This document shows positions 6,700 to 11,948 of a stretch of 11,948 nt of DNA, piece by piece. The translations under genes and the position numbers were made by a program. The notes beneath the pieces were generated by a model, which was not told the DNA's origin, searched no databases, and was given only the letters and a program-made list of their open reading frames with translations. The DNA comes from Pseudomonadota bacterium (lineage in GTDB: Bacteria; Pseudomonadota; Alphaproteobacteria; Caulobacterales; Caulobacteraceae), in contig JAEXZS010000047.1 of NCBI GenBank assembly GCA_023451375.1, positions 1-11,948 of the forward strand. Reading direction: 5' to 3'. Each line of letters opens with the position of its first letter. The first letter of the stretch is position 1.

Positions 6700-8133
6700 A
6701 TGCGCGCCAGATCGGCCGTCGTCCTTTGCGCCCTCCTGGGGGCGTCTTCCCTGTCCGCCTGCGCCGCGCCGGTTCCGCCGAGGCCTTCGACCTCTATTGA
6801 GGAGGCGCGCGTCGAGGCGGTGGTGGAGCGGGACGGCGATCGCTGGACCCTTGACTATGTGCTGGACCGCGACGCGCCGGCCTGGGCCTTCCGCCGCTCG
6901 GCCCTGCTGCGAGAGAGCCGCGCGCCGTGGCGGCCCGACTGGTGGTCGGTGCAGACTCCAGGCGTGGTGCTGGAAAGGATCGGCGACTACGACGTGCTGC
7001 GGTCGGTGGACGGAAGGCCCGTGCCGCGCCGCCTCCGCATCGCCATGACGCCGCGTCCGGGAGACCTGGAGGCGGACTACGATCCGGCGCTGATGTTCTC
7101 GGACGGGACGGTGGCGCTGTTCTCAGGGCAGTTCGACGTCATCCCCCTGGCCTCCGCCGCCGCCGCGCGCGACCTGCCGCGCGACCTGAACGGGGTGGAG
7201 GCGCCGGGTGGGCCGGCGCGGGTGACTTGGCGCGACAGGGCGGGCCCCGTCCTGTTCAAGGGCGAGCGGCGGTCGGAGGCGACGGCCGTGGACGCCCAGA
7301 CCTATGTCCTGTTCGGCGACGCCGTGACCCGCCAGGGGGATGGCGTCACCACCGTGGTCGATCCGGGCCTGCCGCCCTGGCTGGGCGATGAACTGGCGGG
7401 CTTCACCCCCCGGGTCATGCGCTACTACGCCCGACGGCTGGGCGAAGCGCAGGGCGAGCCGCCGACGCTGATGGTCAGCTGGACCGGCCCGACCAAGTCC
7501 GTGTCCAGCATGGGCGGCAGCGTCCTGCCCGGCCTGATCTCGATGAATTTCGAAGGGGAGGGGGTGGTGGACCCTGACGCGGAGGCCATGGCCCGCGCCC
7601 GTTGGTTCATCGGTCACGAAAGCGCGCATTTCTGGCTGGGCCAGGCCGTGCGCTACGAATATGCGCGCGACATGTGGATCACCGAGGGCGGCGCCGACTT
7701 CATGGCGGTGCGGGCGTTGAAGACCATCGATCCCGACTACGACGACCGGCGCGAGCTGCAGACGGAGGTCGACGACTGCGCGCGACTTTCGCGAGGGCGG
7801 CCGATCGTGACGGCCGCCGACCGTGGAGAGCACCGGGCCTACTACGCCTGCGGCGCCGTCTTCGCCATGGCGGCGGAAGGCGCGCAGAAGGCCCGGGACG
7901 GCGGCGACGGGTTCGATTACCTGAGGCCGCTGCTGGATCAGTCCGACGGCGTGCTGAGCCGCGAGGAATGGCTGTCGGCCCTGACGCGCGTGTCGCGTGA
8001 TCCGTCGTTGCGGCTGGGGATGGAGCAGCTGCTGGACCAGGGCGCGGCCGACCCCCACGCCATCATCGCCCGCCTGTTCGAGCGCACCGGCGTCGCCTTC
8101 CGCATGGAGGGCGGGCGGGTGGTGCTGATGTGA
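6700..8133 (+). CDS. M1 aminopeptidase-like zinc metalloprotease lipoprotein
   Basis: This 477-residue predicted lipoprotein has a signal peptide MRARSAVVLCALLGASSLSAC ending in lipobox L18-S19-A20-C21, so the mature protein is anchored from C21. The sequence shows a complete gluzincin zinc site: H306-E-S-A-H310 followed after 18 residues by E329 in WITEGGADF, exactly the M1 spacing HExxH-X18-E. The context HESAHFWLGQ parallels HELAHQWFGN of PepN-type enzymes, and Y382 in YYACG sits where M1 enzymes have the catalytic tyrosine (YEKG). The GAMEN exopeptidase motif is absent; the matching position reads GLISMNFEGE (about 278-287). This may mean altered specificity or non-aminopeptidase activity. 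ATG 6700 is chosen because GGAG lies 7 nt upstream and the signal peptide begins there. An in-frame GTG at 6643 would add 19 residues before it. The gene starts 58 bp after the WYL gene on the same strand. Confidence 0.82.
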   Translation: MRARSAVVLCALLGASSLSACAAPVPPRPSTSIEEARVEAVVERDGDRWTLDYVLDRDAPAWAFRRSALLRESRAPWRPDWWSVQTPGVVLERIGDYDVLRSVDGRPVPRRLRIAMTPRPGDLEADYDPALMFSDGTVALFSGQFDVIPLASAAAARDLPRDLNGVEAPGGPARVTWRDRAGPVLFKGERRSEATAVDAQTYVLFGDAVTRQGDGVTTVVDPGLPPWLGDELAGFTPRVMRYYARRLGEAQGEPPTLMVSWTGPTKSVSSMGGSVLPGLISMNFEGEGVVDPDAEAMARARWFIGHESAHFWLGQAVRYEYARDMWITEGGADFMAVRALKTIDPDYDDRRELQTEVDDCARLSRGRPIVTAADRGEHRAYYACGAVFAMAAEGAQKARDGGDGFDYLRPLLDQSDGVLSREEWLSALTRVSRDPSLRLGMEQLLDQGAADPHAIIARLFERTGVAFRMEGGRVVLM

Positions 8134-8146
8134 GGGGAGTGCTGTG

Positions 8147-8167
8147 TTGAACCATGAAATGGTCCAA
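8147..8167. promoter_or_regulatory. 21-bp near-palindrome, possible relict antitoxin operator
   Basis: TTGAACCAT (8147-8155) and ATGGTCCAA (8159-8167) flank a 3-nt GAA and pair at 8 of 9 positions. It lies just after the M1-like gene and 17 bp before the Phd-like remnant. Phd/YefM antitoxins bind palindromes immediately upstream of their own genes, so this is a candidate relict operator. It could instead be a binding site for another regulator. It is not a good terminator, since no T-tract follows. Confidence 0.45.
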
Positions 8168-8184
8168 CCTGCTTTGGGCGCCCC

Positions 8185-8283
8185 CTGGAAGTCTCTGTAA
8201 GCGATGCCAAGGCGCAACTGATCGACCTCGCGCGCCGCGCCGAGGCGGGCGAGGAGATCGTCTTGACCCGACACAGCCATCCG
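8185..8283 (+). pseudogene. Phd/YefM-type antitoxin, N-terminal remnant
   Basis: Read from 8185, the sequence encodes LEVSVSDAKAQLIDLARR and then AEAGEEIVLTRHSHP. This is the DNA-binding, dimerising head of a Phd/YefM antitoxin (typical form: VSVSEAKAxLxxLLxxxxxGEEIxITRxGxP). The expected initiator position reads CTG, and I see no ribosome site or in-frame ATG; the frame upstream reaches a TGA at 8155. After His-Pro the family pattern stops: the C-terminal toxin-binding half, normally about 40-50 residues, is missing, and the frame runs on as unrelated sequence to a TAG at 8341. It is therefore a decayed antitoxin, not a functional gene. The match is from recognised motif pattern only. Confidence 0.75.
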
Positions 8284-8288
8284 GCGCC

Positions 8289-8415
8289 GGCGTGGCCGCG
8301 CTGGAGCGTGAAGATCGACTGGCCATTTCCGCCGCCGCCGTAGCCGAGGCGCTGAATGTCGCCGACCGGCGCTGAGGTCCTGGCGGTGCTCGATCAGGTC
8401 GCCGCGAATGGATAG
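8289..8415 (+). pseudogene. VapC-type PIN toxin, internal remnant with frameshift
   Basis: From 8289 the frame encodes GVAALEREDRLAISAAAVAE and then ALNVADRR, followed by TGA (8373-8375). This is the stretch of a VapC PIN toxin running through the conserved ISAxxxAEAL segment, whose glutamate is an active-site acid. The N-terminus with the first catalytic aspartate (typically xDTSAL) is absent, apparently lost in the same deletion that removed the antitoxin C-terminus. Past the stop, a different frame (8368-8412) continues with GAEVLAVLDQVAANG, which resembles the next VapC segment and implies a frameshift near 8368. A TAG follows at 8413. It lies directly after the antitoxin remnant in the normal antitoxin-toxin order. 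An ORF 8154-8375 spans both pieces, but only its last 29 codons look toxin-like. Confidence 0.72.
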
Positions 8416-9824
8416 GGGCTGATCGACTTGGACCAGTCGTCCACCGCCAGCGGGCGGTCGATGGGGGCGGCGGCGCGTTCAGCGCAGGGGTGACGGTGGC
8501 ACAGGCGACAGGCCGGGCCGATTGGGGTGGCGTCCGGCTGTTGCAGGTCCAGACCGCGCGCATAGGACAGGCGATGCGCGTGGCGCAGCTCGCAGCCCAG
8601 GCCGACGGCCAGGTCGTGCGCCTCGCCGTAGCCGTCGTGGCCCTGGCGCTCGACGGTGCGGGCGAAGGTGAACCAGCGCCGGCCGTCGGGGGTCTCGATG
8701 ATCTGGGTGATGATCCGGCCGGGCGTGCGGAAGGCCGAATGCAGCCGCCAGCGCGGGCAGGCGCCGCCGAAGCGCGAGAAGGGGAAGGCTCCCGCCGCAT
8801 AGCGTTTGGAGATGTTGCCCGCCTGGTCGACCCGCATCAGGAAGAAGGGGACGCCGCGAGCCGACGGGCGCGAAAGGGTGGTCAGCCGGTGCGCCGCCTG
8901 CTCGTAGCTGACGCCGAACCGCGCCTGCAGCCGCGCCAGGTCGTAGCCGGTCGTCTCGGCCGCTTGCTGGAAGGCGGCGTAGGGCATCAGGACGGCGGCG
9001 GCCAGGGTGTTGGTCAGGGCGACCTTCAGCAGCGAACGGGTCGCCTCGTCCGGCGCGTTCGCGGCCTCGGCCATGGCGTTCAAGGCCGGGCCATGCTCGG
9101 CCATGGCCAGCTGGTAGGCGATGGCGAAGGCGCGCGACGAGGGCCCCAGGGTCTCGGACAGCAGCAGGCGGCGGCGGTGCAAGTCGAAACGGCGGGTCCA
9201 TTCGACCATGACCTCGGCCGGCAGGGTGCGGACGCCCAGGTCGTGCTTGGCCGCCAGACGCTGGCGCGCCGCGGGCTCGAAGCCGTCGCCGTGAGCCGGG
9301 GCGTCGGCGGCGAGAGCCTGAGCCAGCGTCTCGCCCCAGGCGTCCAGTTCGGGGAAGTGGTTGCCGCGCGCCTGGACGTATTCGCGCACCCAGTCCGCCG
9401 GGCTGGCCTCCAGAAGGCCCTCTCCGGTGTCGGCGGCGGCGCGGGCCCGGGCGCGCTGGTCGTCGAAGGCGCGGTACAGCCGTAGCAAGGCGTCGGCGGC
9501 GCCCGGCGCCTCCTCGATCAGCTGCAGCAGTTCATGGCGAGGAACGGACAGCCCCTTGAACAGCGGGTCGCTGAGCGCCTCGGCCAGCCGCGCCTCATCG
9601 GCCTCCCCGCCCTGGTTCAGGGTGCGCAGGTCGACATCGTAGGTCTCGGCCAGGCGCAGCAGCAGCTGGGCCGAGACCGGGCGTTGGTTGCGTTCTATGT
9701 GATTGAGATAGCTGGGGGAAACGCCCAGGTCGGCGGCCATGGCCGTCTGGGTCAGCGACAGGTCGCGCCGCAGCCGCTTCAGCCGCGCGCCGAGAAAGAG
9801 CTTGCGATCCGCCGCCGTGTCCAT
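8394..9824 (-). CDS. XRE-family regulator of the ScfR/RamB/PccR type
   Basis: This is a predicted 476-residue transcription factor. An N-terminal Cro/CI-type helix-turn-helix lies at about residues 10-64 (SLTQTAMAADLGVSPSYLNH then IERNQRPVS). The middle resembles the ImmA/IrrE (DUF955) region but shows no HExxH, so protease activity is unlikely. The C-terminal DUF2083-like part carries a cysteine cluster C439-R-L-C442-H-R-H-P-C447, and the protein ends in ISPYPFAAT. This architecture is that of short-chain fatty acyl-CoA regulators; characterised members (RamB of Corynebacterium, PccR of Rhodobacter) control acetate/glyoxylate and propionate genes. The gene is divergent from aceA, a strong hint at the target. 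ATG 9824 and GTG 9830 are both possible starts; neither has a well-placed ribosome site. The last codons overlap the VapC remnant on the other strand. Confidence 0.87.
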   Translation of the reverse strand: MDTAADRKLFLGARLKRLRRDLSLTQTAMAADLGVSPSYLNHIERNQRPVSAQLLLRLAETYDVDLRTLNQGGEADEARLAEALSDPLFKGLSVPRHELLQLIEEAPGAADALLRLYRAFDDQRARARAAADTGEGLLEASPADWVREYVQARGNHFPELDAWGETLAQALAADAPAHGDGFEPAARQRLAAKHDLGVRTLPAEVMVEWTRRFDLHRRRLLLSETLGPSSRAFAIAYQLAMAEHGPALNAMAEAANAPDEATRSLLKVALTNTLAAAVLMPYAAFQQAAETTGYDLARLQARFGVSYEQAAHRLTTLSRPSARGVPFFLMRVDQAGNISKRYAAGAFPFSRFGGACPRWRLHSAFRTPGRIITQIIETPDGRRWFTFARTVERQGHDGYGEAHDLAVGLGCELRHAHRLSYARGLDLQQPDATPIGPACRLCHRHPCAERAAAPIDRPLAVDDWSKSISPYPFAAT

Positions 9825-9980
9825 GGTCACAGACTGTCACGTAAGCAGCTCCTAAGCAAAGTCATATCGTGACATAATGACTTCGATCGCGCGCCCAGAC
9901 GTGTATCGTTCGTGACATCAGCGTGTTCTTGTCCTCGAGACGGCGGCTCCGGCCGCGCCTTCCCAGAGACGAGTTCGACC
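9825..9980. promoter_or_regulatory. regulator/aceA divergent control region with repeated CGTGACA sites
   Basis: This 156-bp region lies between the regulator and aceA starts. The heptamer CGTGACA occurs at 9868-9874 and 9911-9917 (+) and as TGTCACG at 9835-9841 (minus orientation); a shorter GTCAC lies at 9826-9830. Centres are about 33 and 43 bp apart, close to whole helical turns. Separately, AAGTCAT (9859-9865) and ATGACTT (9877-9883) form an inverted repeat with an 11-nt spacer, enclosing the middle CGTGACA. GCAAA at 9856-9860 is at most half of the TTTGCAAA-type site reported for RamB/PccR; I see no full copy. The layout suits an autoregulated regulator that also controls aceA. No reliable -35/-10 pair was found. 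Confidence 0.5.
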
Positions 9981-11261
9981 ATGACCACCTTCGCCGACCT
10001 GGTTCCGTCCCCCGCCGGCCGTTTCGACGGCATCGAGCGGCCCTACACGCCGGAGGACGTCCTGCGCCTGCGTGGCTCCGTGCCGATCACCTATTCGCTG
10101 GCCGAGCGCGGTGCGAACCGCCTGTGGCAACTGCTGCACGACGAGCCCTTCATCAACGCTCTGGGCGCAGTGACGGGCAACCAGGCCATGCAGATGGTCC
10201 GTGCGGGGCTGAAGGCCATCTATCTATCGGGCTGGCAGGTCGCCGCCGACGCCAACACCGCCGGCGCCATGTATCCCGACCAGTCGCTGTATCCGGCCAA
10301 CGCCGCGCCGGAACTGTGCCGCCGCATCAACCGCACCCTGCAGCGCGCCGACCAGATCGAGCACGCCGAGGGCGGCGCCAAGCGCGACTGGTTCGCCCCC
10401 ATCGTCGCGGACGCGGAGGCCGGCTTCGGCGGGCCGCTCAACAGCTTCGAGATCATGAAGGCTTTCATCGAAGCGGGCGCCGCCGGCGTCCATTTCGAGG
10501 ACCAACTGGCTTCGGAGAAGAAGTGCGGCCACCTGGGCGGCAAGGTGTTGATCCCGACCCAGGCGCATGAGCGCAACCTGGTCGCCGCGCGCCTGGCCGC
10601 CGATGTCTGCGGCACGCCGACCATCACGGTCGCGCGGACCGACGCCGAGAGCGCCCAGCTGATCACCTCCGACATCGACGAGCGCGACCAGCCCTTCATC
10701 GATCGCGACAACCGCACGCCCGAAGGCTTCTTCCGCCTGAAGGAGGGCACGGGCCTGGACCACTGCATCGCGCGCGGCCTGTCCTACGCCAACATCGCCG
10801 ACCTGCTGTGGTGGGAGACCAGCCACCCCGATCTGGATGACGCCAAGAGGTTCGCCGAGGCCATCCAGAAGCAGCACCCCGGCAAGCTGATGGCCTACAA
10901 CTGCTCGCCCTCGTTCAACTGGAAGGCCAAGCTGGACGACGCCACCATCGCCAAGTTCCAGCGTGAGCTGGGGGCCATGGGCTACAAGTTCCAGTTCGTG
11001 ACCCTGGCCGGCTTCCACGCCCTGAACAATTCGATGTTCGAACTGGCGGACGGTTATCGCGATCGCGGCATGGCGGCCTATTCCGAGCTGCAGCAGCGCG
11101 AGTTCGCCAACGAGGCCGCCGGCTACACCGCCACCCGCCACCAGCGCGAGGTCGGCACCGGCTATTTCGACCAGGTCGCCACGGTCATATCCAACGGCAC
11201 ATCCTCGACGACGGCGCTGAAGGACTCGACCGAAACCGCCCAGTTCACCCACGCGGCTTAA
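9981..11261 (+). CDS. aceA: isocitrate lyase
   Basis: Isocitrate lyase (EC 4.1.3.1) cleaves isocitrate to succinate and glyoxylate, the first step of the glyoxylate shunt, letting cells grow on acetate or fatty acids. It is cytosolic and Mg-dependent. The 426-residue protein matches the E. coli-type enzyme (434 aa) in length. Signatures include GWQVAADANTAGAMYPDQSL near the N-terminus and IVADAEAGFGG (141-151), with the acidic metal/substrate residues D144 and E146. The catalytic loop is K180-K181-C182-G183-H184, and NCSPSFNW lies at 307-314. ATG 9981 is chosen because it starts the conserved sequence and has a modest purine-rich site (GAGACGAG, 9966-9973); a reading from 9912 would add 23 residues of no family character. 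Malate synthase is not in the window. Control is probably by the divergent ScfR-type regulator. The 69-aa ORF follows 17 bp later. Confidence 0.97.
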   Translation: MTTFADLVPSPAGRFDGIERPYTPEDVLRLRGSVPITYSLAERGANRLWQLLHDEPFINALGAVTGNQAMQMVRAGLKAIYLSGWQVAADANTAGAMYPDQSLYPANAAPELCRRINRTLQRADQIEHAEGGAKRDWFAPIVADAEAGFGGPLNSFEIMKAFIEAGAAGVHFEDQLASEKKCGHLGGKVLIPTQAHERNLVAARLAADVCGTPTITVARTDAESAQLITSDIDERDQPFIDRDNRTPEGFFRLKEGTGLDHCIARGLSYANIADLLWWETSHPDLDDAKRFAEAIQKQHPGKLMAYNCSPSFNWKAKLDDATIAKFQRELGAMGYKFQFVTLAGFHALNNSMFELADGYRDRGMAAYSELQQREFANEAAGYTATRHQREVGTGYFDQVATVISNGTSSTTALKDSTETAQFTHAA

Positions 11262-11278
11262 CTAGGAAAGGAACCTCC

Positions 11279-11488
11279 ATGGAACCGCTGACCCGAACCG
11301 AAGCCATCATCGACTTCTGCCTGTCGCCCCTGTCGCTCGACGCCGGGACCGAGGCCGAACGCGAGGTGCGCCGCCGCCTGACCCACGTGCTGCGGACCTA
11401 TCAGGCCAAGATCGCCAACCCGGTGGCCGTCGACTTCTCCAACATGCCGTCCCAGGTGATCAACGAGGCGGCGCACGGGTACGAATAG
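11279..11488 (+). CDS. small protein of unknown function (69 aa) downstream of aceA
   Basis: I recognise no family, but the gene has strong support. A long ribosome site, AGGAAAGGA (11264-11272), sits 6 nt before the ATG. The gap from the aceA stop is only 17 bp, and a stem-loop follows shortly after its own stop. It is therefore very likely co-transcribed with aceA. The 69 residues have no signal peptide or membrane segment. The first 40 look helical and amphipathic (TRTEAIIDFCLSPLSL, then a charged EAEREVRRRLTHVLRTYQAK). The C-terminus (NPVAVDFSNMPSQVINEAAH) is less regular. It has one cysteine. It might be a partner or modulator of isocitrate lyase, but that is inference from position alone. 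Confidence 0.72.
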   Translation: MEPLTRTEAIIDFCLSPLSLDAGTEAEREVRRRLTHVLRTYQAKIANPVAVDFSNMPSQVINEAAHGYE

Positions 11489-11494
11489 AGCCGT

Positions 11495-11547
11495 ACGGGT
11501 AGATCCCGTCCGTCCTCCTTCCGGGGCTTGCCTCTGCTCCGGAAGGA
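11495..11547 (+). terminator. tandem hairpins ending the aceA transcript
   Basis: A small hairpin, ACGGG (11495-11499) with CCCGT (11505-11509), begins 6 bp after the small ORF stop. It is followed by a strong stem of 12 pairs: TCCTTCCGGGGC (11516-11527) with GCTCCGGAAGGA (11536-11547), one G-U pair and an 8-nt loop. The position suits transcript termination or 3'-end protection of the aceA operon. There is no T-tract after it, so an intrinsic terminator of the standard kind is not proven. Confidence 0.6.
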
Positions 11548-11665
11548 CGCGGGGCGTGCGTAGGGCGCTATTCGAGCCCGCCGCCGGTCTCGAACTGATC
11601 GAAAGCTATGGCCCCGGCGCGGGCGCCTGTCCTATAGCGGAGGCGTTCGTCACGGGAGCCATTGT

Positions 11666-11948
11666 ATGCGCGTCGCCATGATCGGGTCCGGCTATGTCGG
11701 CCTGGTGTCGGGAGCCTGTTTCGCCGACTTCGGCCACACGGTCGTCTGCATCGACAAGGACCCGACCAAGATCGAGCGGCTGAATCGGGGCGAGATTCCG
11801 ATCTTCGAGCCGGGGCTTGACGATCTGGTCGAAACGAACGTGCGCGACGGCCGCCTGTCCTTCACCCAGGACGGCGCCGAGGCGATCCGCAACGCCGACG
11901 CCGTCTTCATCGCCGTGGGCACGCCCAGCCGGCGCGGCGACGGCCATG
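11666..11948 (+). CDS. ugd: UDP-glucose 6-dehydrogenase, N-terminal part (3' end outside window)
   Basis: The first 94 residues of a UDP-glucose/GDP-mannose dehydrogenase are visible. The likely reaction is NAD-dependent two-step oxidation of UDP-glucose to UDP-glucuronate, a precursor for exopolysaccharide, capsule or modified lipopolysaccharide. The NAD-binding Rossmann motif is G7-S-G-Y-V-G-L13 right at the start, typical for the family. Other signatures are VVCIDKDPTKIERLNRGEIP (27-46), PIFEPGL (45-51) and VGTPS (84-88), where the nucleotide-binding strand ends. ATG 11666 has GGGAG 7 nt upstream and starts at the usual place. The preceding gap (11548-11665) shows no gene. GDP-mannose dehydrogenase or UDP-ManNAc dehydrogenase are related alternatives, but the PIFEPGL form favours UDP-glucose. 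No link to aceA is implied, given the hairpins between them. Confidence 0.93.
   Translation, partial: MRVAMIGSGYVGLVSGACFADFGHTVVCIDKDPTKIERLNRGEIPIFEPGLDDLVETNVRDGRLSFTQDGAEAIRNADAVFIAVGTPSRRGDGH

Noticed and set aside
8154..8375. 73-codon ORF starting MKWSNLL as an intact small gene
   Set aside because: Only its last 29 codons resemble VapC. The first part is the Phd relic read out of frame, so it is a composite of decayed pieces.
9850..9870. RamB/PccR-type TTTGCAAA operator near aceA
   Set aside because: Only a partial GCAAA is present (9856-9860) and no second copy, so a full site cannot be supported.
10224..11252. 342-codon minus-strand frame antisense to aceA
   Set aside because: aceA is unambiguous, and the antisense translation shows no family features.
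1..11948. CRISPR array, tRNA, rRNA, insertion sequence or integrase
   Set aside because: No regularly spaced repeats, cloverleaf-like segment, transposase or integrase motif, or terminal inverted repeats were seen in the gaps or frames.

Overview
The window is GC-rich, densely coding DNA. Its families (Tat-exported DUF885 proteins, a WYL regulator, an ScfR/RamB-type regulator beside isocitrate lyase, and a Phd/VapC-type toxin-antitoxin relic) suggest an alphaproteobacterium, most likely Caulobacterales (Brevundimonas/Caulobacter-like). The assignment rests on codon use and remembered family likeness, not on a search.

Layout. 1-1450 (+): the C-terminal part of a DUF1176 protein, overlapping by ATGA a thioredoxin-reductase-like flavoprotein. 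1509-5227 (-): two tandem, paralogous, Tat-exported DUF885 proteins of about 600 residues. These converge on the flavoprotein gene. 5322-5549 (-): a 75-residue protein of unknown function, divergent from a WYL-domain regulator (5643-6641, +). 6700-8133 (+): a lipoprotein with the M1 aminopeptidase zinc signature HExxH-X18-E. 8134-8415: a gap holding a near-palindrome and the wreck of a toxin-antitoxin pair, with a Phd/YefM-type antitoxin head joined by deletion to a frameshifted VapC (PIN) fragment. 8394-9824 (-): an XRE/ScfR-family regulator, divergent from isocitrate lyase aceA (9981-11261, +). Their shared 156-bp region carries three copies of CGTGACA and a separate inverted repeat. aceA is followed at 17 bp by a 69-residue unknown ORF and then a strong stem-loop. 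11666 to the end (+): the start of UDP-glucose 6-dehydrogenase.

How the genes work together. The clearest functional unit is the regulator/aceA pair. Isocitrate lyase opens the glyoxylate shunt, and ScfR/RamB/PccR-type regulators are known to control acetate and propionate metabolism, so the divergent regulator is the likely controller of aceA. The small ORF behind aceA is probably in the same transcript. The two DUF885 proteins and the M1-like lipoprotein are all exported and carry metallopeptidase-like or related motifs, which hints at envelope or periplasmic peptide turnover, but nothing ties them into one pathway. I see no intact mobile element, CRISPR array, tRNA or rRNA. The least ordinary items are the TA scar, the unexplained CGTGACA array, and the two unknown small proteins.
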